Source: JAXGPF01 sp964463985
Lineage (GTDB): Bacteria > Verrucomicrobiota > Kiritimatiellia > JAAZAB01
Direction of reading: 5' to 3'
Assembly (NCBI GenBank): GCA_964463985.1
Contig: CAYXEK010000002.1
Span: forward strand, 1 to 64,000
DNA: 64,000 bases
In this document: piece by piece, positions 34,737 through 44,383 of the stretch
Numbering within the stretch: the stretch's first letter is position 1
How the letters are laid out: every line of letters starts with the position of its first letter
Program-made: the position numbers and the translations under genes
The notes under the pieces: generated by a model
Told to the model about the DNA's origin: nothing
The model's database searches: none
Seen by the model: the letters and a program-made list of their open reading frames with translations, nothing else

Positions 34737-35531
34737 CTAGGGTGAGAATCCGGATTTGCCGATAATTTTCAACATATTCCCACCCAATATCTTCCGCTTG
34801 TCCGCGTCGGCGATTCCAGCGCACAGAATCGCGCCTATTCTATGGGCCAAGTCCGACAAAGGCATATCCGAACCGAAGATTATCCGCTCCGACCCGGCGG
34901 CCGCGGTCAATCTTTCGATCGCCCCGGACTGCATTTGCGTCCAAGCCGTATCGAGATAAACATTGGCATACTGTTTAACTATTGCGGCGGACGCTTCTTC
35001 CTCGCCGGAATTATAATGGGCGAGAATGAAGGATGTTTTTTTATATTTCCGCGCTATATTGCGCAGCGTATCAGCCCGCGGCCCGCTGGCGATATGGGCC
35101 AACACGGCCAGCCTGTGTTGATTGGCGAATTCCCATACCGCCTTATAATTCGGGCCGTCAACCGGATATTTGTGAATAATTTCATGCGCTTTTATCCCCC
35201 GCATTCCGGCAGCATAACATCTTTCCAGTTCCGGCTGGATTTCCGCCGGGTAATGCGGGTTGACGCTGATGAAACCGACAAATCGGCGCGGATATTGCCG
35301 CATGGCCTCTATGATGATGTTATTCCCTTGTTCAACATCGGGATATTGGATGGCATTAACACATGCCATATCAACGCCGATCACATCCATCGCTTCCACC
35401 AAGTCGGCAGCACTCCGGTATAAACACGCGGCTTTGCTGTATGTTCCCAGGTGGGCATGCGCGTCAACAATGGACACCCCCTGCATTCTCGCGCCGGCCA
35501 GGCCGAAGGAAAGCAACGATTGCGCCCGCAT
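34737..35531 (-). CDS. Amidohydrolase-2 family protein
   Basis: The 264-aa protein carries VDAHAHLG with His25/His27 when started at 35531; an ATG at 35486 would remove 15 residues and place the motif at the usual N-terminal position. Other ligands are in GIKAHEIIHKYP, LAHIASGP, ILAHYNSGEE and FGSDMPLSD, so the active site looks complete. The ATG at 35531 shares its A with the stop TAA of the upstream gene (TAATG), a coupling signal. It is cytoplasmic. Probable hydrolase or decarboxylase of an acid or lactone in the same route as its three active relatives nearby. Confidence 0.9.
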   Translation of the reverse strand: MRAQSLLSFGLAGARMQGVSIVDAHAHLGTYSKAACLYRSAADLVEAMDVIGVDMACVNAIQYPDVEQGNNIIIEAMRQYPRRFVGFISVNPHYPAEIQPELERCYAAGMRGIKAHEIIHKYPVDGPNYKAVWEFANQHRLAVLAHIASGPRADTLRNIARKYKKTSFILAHYNSGEEEASAAIVKQYANVYLDTAWTQMQSGAIERLTAAAGSERIIFGSDMPLSDLAHRIGAILCAGIADADKRKILGGNMLKIIGKSGFSP

Positions 35532-36400
35532 TAAAAAACAACTCCTTTCAGAAGTCCGGCCAGATTTCCCCCGGCAATCAGCCGCTTTTCGGTTTGGCTG
35601 ATTCCGGCATAATTCACCGCCGCCACCGCCGGAAAGGGGTTAAAGTACGGCATTCTGGTACTGAATATCAACCGCCGCGCGCCATAGTTCCTGCACACAT
35701 ATTCAAGCCCGCGGAAAACTTGATAGCCGGCTGTTTCGATAAAGAGATTTTTACATTTTTGAAACAAAGGAAAAATCTTCCTGGGATAATTTGTCAAACG
35801 GCTGCCGGACAAAACGACCGGCATGTCGTTGAAGGCGCCGCAAACCTGGTACAGATTATCCCAAAAACAGGCCGCGGGATTGGCGGGCAGCTCCAGAAAA
35901 ACAGGAATCTTGTGGATATGAAACCGATGGAACAGATCATTGAACACCCAACGCGACAATTCAAGGCGATATGAATCCAAAAATATTCTTGCGGCTTTTA
36001 TTCGTTTGCTTTGCATCCTCTCAATCAAGATTTTGGGCGTATGGAACTCCCCTGTGTGATGGGGCAGAACAACCCAACACGGGAATAACCCCGACTTTTT
36101 CAATGTCATTTTCAATATTTCGCTGTTGCCGGCATCAGGATCGTTATCCATGGCCGTAGCGCTGAATGCCAGCCATTTTGAAATATTATAAACTCCGGCG
36201 GTTTGCGCCAATTTATCCGCAACAAGGCAACCGGCTCGCGGCGGCACCAGCGGTTTGCCAAGCATTGCGTTGGCATCGAAAAATTCGATTGGCGTTACGG
36301 CATGCATATTTTCCGACAACATCCTTTGGTTTTCATTTGCGTAACTTTCCAGCTGAAACACGCCAACATATTTACCCGGCGCCGCAATCATATTGACCAT
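35531..36400 (-). CDS. Degenerate amidohydrolase-like protein without metal motif
   Basis: The 289-aa protein shows the amidohydrolase-2 layout, but FFDANAMLGKPLVPPRAG stands where D-x-H-x-H is expected. The usual GSD near the C-terminus reads FSTRMPYFNP. Only the IAGGNLAGLL ending (family: ILGGNxxRLL) is well kept. The same D-A-N change is found in the N-terminal half of the 25829 protein, so this is a shared lineage of metal-free domains and not random decay. The frame is open with no frameshift. It is coupled to the active 34737 protein by TAATG and could form a heteromer with it. Confidence 0.75.
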   Translation of the reverse strand: MVNMIAAPGKYVGVFQLESYANENQRMLSENMHAVTPIEFFDANAMLGKPLVPPRAGCLVADKLAQTAGVYNISKWLAFSATAMDNDPDAGNSEILKMTLKKSGLFPCWVVLPHHTGEFHTPKILIERMQSKRIKAARIFLDSYRLELSRWVFNDLFHRFHIHKIPVFLELPANPAACFWDNLYQVCGAFNDMPVVLSGSRLTNYPRKIFPLFQKCKNLFIETAGYQVFRGLEYVCRNYGARRLIFSTRMPYFNPFPAVAAVNYAGISQTEKRLIAGGNLAGLLKGVVF

Positions 36401-36422
36401 GAATCATTCGATTTCGACAGGA

Positions 36423-39371
36423 TCACGGATGCCGTTCTTCCACCATATAATCCGGCATATTGTCAATTTTATTGTGCGCCAGCCATAGAATAAGTTTGTA
36501 TATCATCTCCTCCGGAAGAAGGGTTGTCGATGCGAAAACCACGCGGCCGCTGCCGAACTTGTTAGCCAGCAGAAACGCCGCCCGCGGGTTATCAGCGAAA
36601 GTCAGCAGCGGCACTCCGGTCAGAGGCGCCATTACCGCAGCGGCGCTCCTGGACGCCTGGAAACCTGCCAGCCATTCATCCGTTTCTTGAGAAATAAATG
36701 AAGCCTCCGGTGCGGCCAGTGGTCCAGACGCATTCACGAATTTGACGGCGCCCAGCCAATCGGCAATGGTCGTCATATCCGTGCCACCCAGCATGGCTTG
36801 CGGCGTATTGCCGATGATGAATAATCCGCCGCCGGACTGCACGAAACTCCGCAACAGGTTGGTTTGATCTTCCGTCAGTTTCGCCGGCCCGCCGTAACAT
36901 ACCACGTCGTAGTCCATGATCTCCGGGCCGATATCCTTCAACTGACGGCACAAACCCAAACGCTTGTCGGCCAGGAACCGTTTCAGGCCCGAATAACCCG
37001 GGATTACCGCGATGCGCATATATTCCAAAGGAGCAATGCTTTCCAAGACATTATACCCGGGGCGGATGCGCAATTCCTTGCGAATCCGCGCCTGGATCGC
37101 GGGCGCCTCGCGCCGCAAGTCTTCGAGTTGCAAGTTATGCGCGGCCACGCTGGTTAAGATTGCCGGTATTTTGGCGGCGGCGTCATCCATACGTTTTAAA
37201 CGCGCCGCCGCAAAATCCTTGTCTTCAGCAGGCGCATCCGCAAGCGCAGCGCGCAATTCCGTTAGAGCGCCGGCGGCGTTTGTTTCCCCGTTGAAAGCGG
37301 CCATGTAATACCCGGCTTCCTGTTCGGCCATTTCCGCCCACGCCAGGCCGCGCGTGTAATCCGTGATCTGACTGTCTATTTCGGATTTCCGTCCGGGCGG
37401 CAAGTCGGCGGCGGAAAGCGCGGCTTGCAACCCCTGGATCGCCCGGCGGTTGGCCTCCGCCTGCTGCCGGAACAGTTCCCGCCATTTCCCGTGCAGGGCG
37501 GCAGAATCGTTAAATACCCAGACTGGATCCAGCAGCTTCAGCCAACCAGCACCGGGAACGGGGAACATCAGGCTATCCTTGAATATCACCGGGCGCAATC
37601 CGTCCGCCGCCAATTGTCCCGCCAGCTCGCCATACAGGTTTTTATACACGCGGTCGAAAAACCGGCCGGGATCGAATATTTCCGGCAAATATGCGACTCC
37701 GTAGAAACGCGTGATCGCCGCATAATACGCATCGAATGATTCCGGATCGAGCCAATACCCGCCCGCCGGCCGCATATTCCAGGCGTACTCCGCCTTCATC
37801 AACGTGTCGGCCTGGCCCGACAACATCAAGGTCGAAATTCCGCTGTTCACGCAGGTGAAGATTGGCGAACAAACCCAGCGGAACTGCACCCGATGGCGTA
37901 CCGGCCAATTCCGCCATGTTGTCCGCCGGTCTCCGCCATGGATATAGGCCCAGAGTCCGTGTCCTTTGGCTTCCACGCGCAAGCGCCGGCTTAATTCCTC
38001 CAACCGATAGGATTTTCCATCCCGGCGCGGCCCCGCTTCGCGCAGGATAAACTGCACATTATCCACGAATTTCAGACGCCGGCTCAATTCGACATAAAAA
38101 GCGACTTCCTTGTCCCAGCTTTCATCCGACTCTGACCAGCGGGTGTAAGGAGGAACGACCAGGCCTACCAGGCAGTCGCGCGCCGCCGCGTATCCGCTGG
38201 CATTGCTGACCGCAAAAATCGCTTCCAGAATGGCATTGAGGTCTTCCGCAAAGGCGCCGGCCTGGCCCCGCCCGGACTCCAAATCGTCCGACGGCCATTT
38301 TACCCGGCAATCCTTACAGCGATTCTTCCAGGCGGCCTGGGCGGTGGCATAGGTGTCGTAGTCCTCGCCATGCAGATAAAGCACGCCAGGTTCCGTTCTG
38401 GTGACAAAGTCTTTTAAACGCCAGGCTTTCAAACGGCGGAGTTCCAGGTTGCTCTGGCAATACCCGCGTGTTTTATCCGCGTCATTAACCGTTCCGATAC
38501 ACTCGTATACCTCGCCCTCGGGATAAGTCCGGCGGTTTTGCAGGCCCATATCCAGCAGGCCGGGCATGACCAGCGGGCGGACCCCCAGCGCGCGGCCGCG
38601 CCGGTTTTCCAACAGGTAATTGGCATCCGACTTAGCCGACATCACAGACTCTTTGGTCATCCAGACAAACGGCGCTATCGTGGCCTTGACCGAGATTGCC
38701 GCATCGATGGGAAAATTTTTCCAGGCTGCCGGGAAAATCAAGCGTTCCTCGAAATCCGGATAATCGCGGATATCGGCCAGGGCAAGTTCCCATCCGTCCG
38801 GAACTTTGCGAATCATCTGGGAAAGCGTTGCCGCGGCATACAAGGTCCCCTGATCGCCCTTGCCTGACAGAACGATCAGCGATCTCGGGCTGTTGCGATT
38901 CTGCAGGCAGCGGATCACGTAAGCCTGACCGCTGGCCTGGTTCCGCAGGAACGCGATATCGTCAGCCATCCGGTCATGGTTGGCAACGATCAAAGGGTGG
39001 CGGAAGGAATTGCCGATGACGATGAGATCGCATTCGGCCCGGACGGCGTCGGACAGCGCCCCGGCGTTGGTCGCCGGCAGGCCGGGCAGGTGGTATAAAT
39101 CGCGCAGGCGCCGATTGAGGTAGTCCGCGGCGGCAACCTCCTTCCCGGCGGGCGCATCATCCAAAACGATCATGATGCCGGCATTTTCCCCGCCCAGGAT
39201 CAAGCCGCCATCAACATGCGCGGCCTGTTTCGGCGTGGGCATTACATTTAACACCGCCGCCGGAATATCCGCCACGGAAGCCTGGATTTCAAGGCCGGCC
39301 GCCCCCTGAAGCGCGGCGGCGCCAAATGCCAGCAAGGCCGGCAACCATATCTTTTGAATCATTCCGGTCAT
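36423..39371 (-). CDS. Secreted large glycosidase-like protein with C-terminal GATase-like domain
   Basis: This is a 982-aa protein. MTGMIQKIWLPALLAFGAAA is a signal peptide; Met4 is an equally good start with GGGGGGA upstream. Residues about 40-215 form the alpha/beta domain found before hexosaminidase or glucuronidase-like barrels (AAADYLNRRLRDLY, TLYAAATLSQMI). A barrel-like middle part (about 220-600) contains YLHGEDYDTYATAQ and a CKDC pair. Helical repeats follow (about 640-780). The C-terminus (about 800-930) reads like a glutamine-amidotransferase or ThuA-like fold (DVVCYGGPAKLTEDQ, LRSFVQSGGGLFIIGN). No named family is recognised. It probably works on extracellular glycan. Confidence 0.65.
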   Translation of the reverse strand: MTGMIQKIWLPALLAFGAAALQGAAGLEIQASVADIPAAVLNVMPTPKQAAHVDGGLILGGENAGIMIVLDDAPAGKEVAAADYLNRRLRDLYHLPGLPATNAGALSDAVRAECDLIVIGNSFRHPLIVANHDRMADDIAFLRNQASGQAYVIRCLQNRNSPRSLIVLSGKGDQGTLYAAATLSQMIRKVPDGWELALADIRDYPDFEERLIFPAAWKNFPIDAAISVKATIAPFVWMTKESVMSAKSDANYLLENRRGRALGVRPLVMPGLLDMGLQNRRTYPEGEVYECIGTVNDADKTRGYCQSNLELRRLKAWRLKDFVTRTEPGVLYLHGEDYDTYATAQAAWKNRCKDCRVKWPSDDLESGRGQAGAFAEDLNAILEAIFAVSNASGYAAARDCLVGLVVPPYTRWSESDESWDKEVAFYVELSRRLKFVDNVQFILREAGPRRDGKSYRLEELSRRLRVEAKGHGLWAYIHGGDRRTTWRNWPVRHRVQFRWVCSPIFTCVNSGISTLMLSGQADTLMKAEYAWNMRPAGGYWLDPESFDAYYAAITRFYGVAYLPEIFDPGRFFDRVYKNLYGELAGQLAADGLRPVIFKDSLMFPVPGAGWLKLLDPVWVFNDSAALHGKWRELFRQQAEANRRAIQGLQAALSAADLPPGRKSEIDSQITDYTRGLAWAEMAEQEAGYYMAAFNGETNAAGALTELRAALADAPAEDKDFAAARLKRMDDAAAKIPAILTSVAAHNLQLEDLRREAPAIQARIRKELRIRPGYNVLESIAPLEYMRIAVIPGYSGLKRFLADKRLGLCRQLKDIGPEIMDYDVVCYGGPAKLTEDQTNLLRSFVQSGGGLFIIGNTPQAMLGGTDMTTIADWLGAVKFVNASGPLAAPEASFISQETDEWLAGFQASRSAAAVMAPLTGVPLLTFADNPRAAFLLANKFGSGRVVFASTTLLPEEMIYKLILWLAHNKIDNMPDYMVEERHP

Positions 39372-39402
39372 TCCCCCCTGGATTTTGCATGGTCAAACGG
39401 AT

Positions 39403-41112
39403 TTACCTGATGCTGAAGAAACTGCCGGAATACCAGCGCTCGTAGGCGCCCATATCCACCCGGCGGCCGTAACCGAAAACGCGTGGATTAGCGTCCATGT
39501 CCAACGCATCGGGGGCCAGCATCCAATCCAGCGTCAAGCCGCGGTCAATGCACGGGGAACCGGCGGCCAGCCGGTAATTGCATCCATCTATATCCACAAA
39601 TAGCGGATCGGACTCGATGTTGCCGCCGCCGAACGATGCCAGCGACGGGGTGGAGCAGCAATTGGAAAATACCGGAACGCTGCCGGTATAAATCGCCCAA
39701 TTATTGCTGATGCCGCCGCCCGTGTGATTTAACTCGATGATGTCATTCATACAAAAGACTTCTCCCGGGCCGAGTCCCTGATCTTTGCCGACAAACAGCC
39801 CGGCGCCCATCGAATCCCCGCGGGTGGTGTAATTGCTGACGATGGTGCAATTTTCCACCACGCCGTTGGTGCTGATGCTGACGCCCGCTCCGCGCCGGGC
39901 ACACTTATTCCACGCGATCAAACAACTGCGGACAACACTGGGCACCGTGTCTTCATGCACATCGGAGGTGTAAAGAGAAATTCCGCCGCCCACATTCAGC
40001 GCAAAATTACTGACAACCAGGCAGCGGTCAATCAGCGCCGATGATGTCAATAAACCGGACTGGTAAGTCTGAATTCCACCGCCGATCAAAGCCGAATAAT
40101 TGCCGATAATCCGGCAATCGCGGACAACCGGATCGCTCCTATACATATATATTCCCCCTCCGCCGTAGGAATAAGAAGCACTATATAAAGATTGATTCGT
40201 GATGATATCGCAGTCTTCCATTAAACCTGAAACATATCGTATTGATATTCCGCCGCCATACCCCTGCGCCACATTGGAGACAATCGAACACCGGCTTGCC
40301 GCAAGGTCAACATACACCAAGTACATACCCCCGCCGCTGTATGAGCCAACGGTAGACTTGTTGCCAATGAAATCGGCATCCTGAATGTTCAAAGCAACCC
40401 TGTCGCCGCCATTCACGCCAGCTTGCAATCCGCCGCCGGAATAGGCCGCGGTGTTATTCCGGATGGCGCACGCCAGGATGTCGCATGCGGCGCCCTGATC
40501 AACACAAATTCCGCCCCCGTAGTTGCCAGCACTGTTCTGCGCGAATTCGCAATTTGCCAGCAAGCCGGTGGTGGATGGCGCAACATACAGGCCGCCGCCG
40601 TTGGTTTGCGCATTGTTGCCGGTCAGCAGGCAATTGGTGAGAACGCCGCCGCCGGCCAGATAGATTCCGGCGCCGGAGCCGTTCACCGCGCCGTTGGTGA
40701 CGGTGAATCCGTCCAGCACTACACCGGAATCTTCAATGTAAAAGCAGCGCGTAACGCCGCCGCCATTGATGATCGTCCCATCCCGCTCCGTAACACCGTT
40801 GTTCCAGCTCCGTAAAACGACGGGGATAGCCACGGCGATTTGCCCAGTGAGCGCATACGTGCCGTTGGACACCAGGATGGTGTCGCAGGCGGGGTTGGTG
40901 GCTGCCGCATTGACCGCATCCTGGATATTGGTTGCGGCTTTGGACCAATCGTCATAAGGGTCCTGCGGTACGGCGTCCGGGGTGCCGGGCGGCACGACAT
41001 AACAATTCGCCGCCCGCGCCATCAACGGCAACATGCCTCCGGCGATCAAAGCCCCCACCAGCCATCGTCCTGCAACCCACCGACACAGCCATCCCAGCGT
41101 TTTACCGTTCAT
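39403..41112 (-). CDS. Secreted beta-helix protein with choice-of-anchor Q-like end
   Basis: The 569-aa protein starts after AGGAGGAGG, the best ribosome site in this cluster. A signal peptide is followed by NCYVVPPGTPDAVPQDPYDD and a long parallel beta-helix with regular GGGI/GGGLYV turns (GAGIYLAGGGVLTNCLLTGN). The tail SPCIDRGLTLDWMLAPDALD, then VFGYGRRVDMGAYERW, is the surface-anchor-like C-terminus shared with 27618 and 56163. It is longer than both and less similar. It probably sits on or outside the outer membrane and handles a polymer; no active-site residues can be named. Confidence 0.85.
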   Translation of the reverse strand: MNGKTLGWLCRWVAGRWLVGALIAGGMLPLMARAANCYVVPPGTPDAVPQDPYDDWSKAATNIQDAVNAAATNPACDTILVSNGTYALTGQIAVAIPVVLRSWNNGVTERDGTIINGGGVTRCFYIEDSGVVLDGFTVTNGAVNGSGAGIYLAGGGVLTNCLLTGNNAQTNGGGLYVAPSTTGLLANCEFAQNSAGNYGGGICVDQGAACDILACAIRNNTAAYSGGGLQAGVNGGDRVALNIQDADFIGNKSTVGSYSGGGMYLVYVDLAASRCSIVSNVAQGYGGGISIRYVSGLMEDCDIITNQSLYSASYSYGGGGIYMYRSDPVVRDCRIIGNYSALIGGGIQTYQSGLLTSSALIDRCLVVSNFALNVGGGISLYTSDVHEDTVPSVVRSCLIAWNKCARRGAGVSISTNGVVENCTIVSNYTTRGDSMGAGLFVGKDQGLGPGEVFCMNDIIELNHTGGGISNNWAIYTGSVPVFSNCCSTPSLASFGGGNIESDPLFVDIDGCNYRLAAGSPCIDRGLTLDWMLAPDALDMDANPRVFGYGRRVDMGAYERWYSGSFFSIR

Positions 41113-41157
41113 GGCGCCTCCTCCTGTTGTTTGTGTTTTTCACGAAAATGAAGCGTT

Positions 41158-42237
41158 CTACCAGTCCAGCTTTATTGTTTCATACCGGTTCCGGCAGGGA
41201 TAGCCCCAGTTAAAATGCATGATGCTGCGCTCCACTCCGGGCTGGATGACCCAGGCGTAAATTGTGTTCAACCCTTGGGGAATATGCTGGCACACATGGT
41301 GCTCACCGTCATGATCCGCCAGCGCGCGTTGGGCCAGCGCCACCGTGCGCTGTTCCGGCGCAACCCGGCCTACCTGGACACATAAATGGTCATAACGCGC
41401 CCGGGAATTTTCAAGGATTGCCCGCACGGCATCGGACGGCGGTATTTTCCCCGTAATGGAATGATTGGTGCAAGCCAGGAACCCCGTGTCATCCGGGCGG
41501 CGGATCGCCAGCAATCCCGGCGCATATTCGAGCACTGCCGCGCCGCCGGCCGCGTCCAGCAGCGCAAGATTGGCGCCCTTGCCGGTCAAGCCCGCTTCTT
41601 CCGCCAGGCGGCAGCATTCGTCCGTTGTTTTCATAGTGGCAAGCATAACCGGCATGGCGTTGGCCAATCCCCTGCGCGCGGGCGGCGCGGACGAGCTGGA
41701 ACTTGATCCGCCGACCGCCAGTCCCGCGGAATTAACGCCGACGCCTCCCATCAGCCCCAGGTATCCGGTGCAGGCATAGGACAATCCGTCGTCCGCCAGA
41801 TGCACGCTCAACACCTGCCATTCGCGCTCAGCCTCGCTCAGATCGCAAGTGCGCGCCAGCCATGGACCGTCCGGCCCGCGGGTAGTCAGCACATTGGAAC
41901 AGCCGGTCTTCAAAAGCGGCCGGATATCGTTATGAAACGCCAGGATTCGGCAGGTGTCATAATCCATGCCGGAACCGTCCGCACGGCCTTTGATTTCCTC
42001 AAATAAAAGCGGATAGTGTTGGTGAACGTTTTTTTCTGTTTCCTCCAGGATGGCTCGATATTCCGCAGTCAACACCTCCGCGGCCGGTTTTTTCACAAAC
42101 CAGTCGTAAAACGCCGGTAAATATTTTTTGAATGCTTCGCCGTATTGATATCCGCGCTGGTAGGCATTGCCCTTCAGCACTATCCGCGGACATTGTTCAA
42201 GATTTGCCGGAACCTTTTGCGTCAATTTGCTATTCAT
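41158..42237 (-). CDS. C45 family autoproteolytic acyltransferase/hydrolase, second copy
   Basis: This 359-aa paralogue of 33586-34680 has the same length, the nucleophile Cys113 (TGCSNVLTTRGPDGPWLART) and a central region of perfect DNA identity. The flanking parts differ by about one residue in four, for example EIKGRADGSGMDYDTCRILA against ELKGRADGAGMNYDACRILA. Two copies in one cluster suggest either two related amide substrates or dosage. It lies between the beta-helix gene (46 bp) and the 701-aa hydrolase (41 bp). Confidence 0.9.
   Translation of the reverse strand: MNSKLTQKVPANLEQCPRIVLKGNAYQRGYQYGEAFKKYLPAFYDWFVKKPAAEVLTAEYRAILEETEKNVHQHYPLLFEEIKGRADGSGMDYDTCRILAFHNDIRPLLKTGCSNVLTTRGPDGPWLARTCDLSEAEREWQVLSVHLADDGLSYACTGYLGLMGGVGVNSAGLAVGGSSSSSSAPPARRGLANAMPVMLATMKTTDECCRLAEEAGLTGKGANLALLDAAGGAAVLEYAPGLLAIRRPDDTGFLACTNHSITGKIPPSDAVRAILENSRARYDHLCVQVGRVAPEQRTVALAQRALADHDGEHHVCQHIPQGLNTIYAWVIQPGVERSIMHFNWGYPCRNRYETIKLDW
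41393..41883. repeat. 491-bp block identical to 33836-34326 (copy 2)
   Basis: See the first copy; the blocks lie 7,557 bp apart in the same orientation. The first flanking differences are at 41392 and 41884. Confidence 0.93.
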
Positions 42238-42277
42238 TATTATTTACCTGTAAATTTAAGCGCTTCAGCCGGCCTAA

Positions 42278-44383
42278 TCAGCGCAGCTCAAAAGCATAAA
42301 CCCTCATGCAATCAGCCGGAGTCAACGCCACATTCAGGACTACCCGGCCGCCTTCCAGCGTTAAATCGCGCACCGGGCGATTGGAAACCAATTCCCGCAC
42401 ACTGCGGCATTGTTTGCCCTCCGGCAGAATCGCTTCCAACTCGAAGCGCATGAACTCCCGGAAATACGTGGCAATCGTCGCCAGATATAGATACTCGCCG
42501 GCGCACGGCATGAACTCCGCGGTGGGAAACAACCTGGGATCCACAGGACGCAGCTTGAACATCGGGATATCGGCCGTGAAATGATTGATGCGCAACGGCA
42601 GGTGCCCTCCGGCATGCTGCATGATCAGATTCCCAAGCGCATATCCGATGAAATTCAGGACCGATAACCTGGTTTCCGGACAGTAAAAATTGCGGCCGGG
42701 CAATCCGGCGACAAAAATCGCCCGGCCGGCGCCCAGGACGCGCCGGGTAATGGCCGGGCCGGGAATATCATCCCGCCAACGCGCGATAACGTCGGCCTCC
42801 GCGGAGGCTGCAATCCTTACCGCCTGATCCAGGCCCAGCGCGGGAAAGTATGCCCCGCCGCTGTAAGCGCCGGTAACTTCATCCGGCCAGGGCAAACCGG
42901 CAAAAGCGGGCTGCTCGCCCGCGGGCTCCACCCGGCGGCTGACATTCAATAATTCCAAGCCGCGCACGCCGAACACATCCTCCAGCCATGCGCCGTTGCC
43001 GGCCGGCCTGCCGCCGGCATCGCGGGTCGCGGTTTCCCCGAACGCAATCAGGATGCCGCCTTGTTCTACGTAATCGCGCAATGCAGCGCGCGTTGCATCG
43101 CCCATGCAGGTTACCAGGGGTAGAATCATCACCGGGAAACGCCGGCGATTGCGCTGATCCAGGCGCGCCGACGGCACGTAAGTGTACGGCAGGGCCCCGT
43201 GACGCAGCATTTCGGTTACAGGGAGCAGGCAATTCACCATCCAGGATTTATCACCGGCGCCATCCAGGTGAAAGCATTGAGTTTCCAAACTGCTGACCAC
43301 GCCGATGAAATCGCACGGCTGAACCCGGTTGAAATAACGGTCCAGCTTGAACGATTTTTCGTATGTTTTTTGCATGGGCGAGATGCGCTGCAAGGCATAG
43401 GTATACGCCGTGACGGCGTTGATTCCCAGGGCCGCGGGCACGATGCCGGCCCACCAGCCGTCGCGCTCATCCAGCGGACGCGTGAAAGTCCCGTGCGAGA
43501 AACCCTGTGCGCAGATTTCCGCCTGCCGCTCATTGCCGCAAGCGCCGGCCAGAATCCGGCAGCATTCGCTCAGGTAAACTTCCCGGGGACGGAAATAACG
43601 CGCCAGATTTTCATGGAAAGTGTAATAGGGATCGGTCATGATGCCGTCAATGCCATCCGCCATGGACGCCAGATCCACCCCGGTGATCCAGGGCGGATTG
43701 CCCACGCAACAGGCAGGGGATGTTAAAAACACCGCGCGCACCGCATGATCACGGCAAAGGACGAGTTTCATTTCGGCATGCACGGCATTCCAGCGCCGGA
43801 ACCGCCAGGTGACGAAGCGTGCTTTTTCAGCCGGATCGCGGAATGGCGGACGCGGAATCTTGCCGCCGAATTCATCCGCCCATGCTCCGGCGCAGACCGG
43901 ACAATAACAGGCCAGTTTGTCCGGCCCGAACCCGAGGTAAGCCTCATCGTTGACCCAGACTTCCGTCATGTTGGGGATGGCGCCGAGTGCGGCCAGGAAT
44001 TTAAAATAACGTTCCTGGAAACCGGGATTGAACGGGCAACCCCAGAACACGCTCACCTTGTCCTGGTCCACCGACTCCGCATCCGTATTGGTGCGGACGG
44101 CCTGCTCGGGATGGTCTTTCAGCCAGTCCTGCTGGTATTTCATGAATCCGGTGAAGGCCATGACTTCCAGGCCATGGCGCGCCGCTTCGGCAGCCAGTTC
44201 CGTTAAAAACTGTTCCTGGCCGATCCGCGCGGCGAAGGCCGCAGCGGCATATCCCTTGGCGGCGACTTCCGGAATCAATTCCAGGAGTTTGGCCGGACGA
44301 TTCGCATACTCCTGCAGAAAAGCAATACGCTTGATTTTACGGCGGATTTTCATGGCCATGAACTCATCGCCCGCGCACATCAA
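42278..44383 (-). CDS. GH42-like hydrolase with trimerisation (GATase-like) domain
   Basis: The protein has 701 aa, no signal peptide. Residues about 15-380 form a TIM-barrel-like half (YAAAAFAARIGQEQFLTELA, FWGCPFNPGFQERYFKFLAA, TEVWVNDEAYLGFG), where WVNDE at about 143-147 is a candidate acid/base position; a CYCPVC pair follows it. Residues about 385-600 resemble the beta-galactosidase trimerisation domain (MILPLVTCMGDATRAALRDY, VEQGGILIAFGETATRD). The C-terminus is beta-rich. I infer a beta-galactosidase-superfamily enzyme; the exact family is not clear. Its start overlaps the deacetylase gene by 20 bp; ATGs at 44359 and 44353 would avoid this. Confidence 0.65.
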   Translation of the reverse strand: MMCAGDEFMAMKIRRKIKRIAFLQEYANRPAKLLELIPEVAAKGYAAAAFAARIGQEQFLTELAAEAARHGLEVMAFTGFMKYQQDWLKDHPEQAVRTNTDAESVDQDKVSVFWGCPFNPGFQERYFKFLAALGAIPNMTEVWVNDEAYLGFGPDKLACYCPVCAGAWADEFGGKIPRPPFRDPAEKARFVTWRFRRWNAVHAEMKLVLCRDHAVRAVFLTSPACCVGNPPWITGVDLASMADGIDGIMTDPYYTFHENLARYFRPREVYLSECCRILAGACGNERQAEICAQGFSHGTFTRPLDERDGWWAGIVPAALGINAVTAYTYALQRISPMQKTYEKSFKLDRYFNRVQPCDFIGVVSSLETQCFHLDGAGDKSWMVNCLLPVTEMLRHGALPYTYVPSARLDQRNRRRFPVMILPLVTCMGDATRAALRDYVEQGGILIAFGETATRDAGGRPAGNGAWLEDVFGVRGLELLNVSRRVEPAGEQPAFAGLPWPDEVTGAYSGGAYFPALGLDQAVRIAASAEADVIARWRDDIPGPAITRRVLGAGRAIFVAGLPGRNFYCPETRLSVLNFIGYALGNLIMQHAGGHLPLRINHFTADIPMFKLRPVDPRLFPTAEFMPCAGEYLYLATIATYFREFMRFELEAILPEGKQCRSVRELVSNRPVRDLTLEGGRVVLNVALTPADCMRVYAFELR

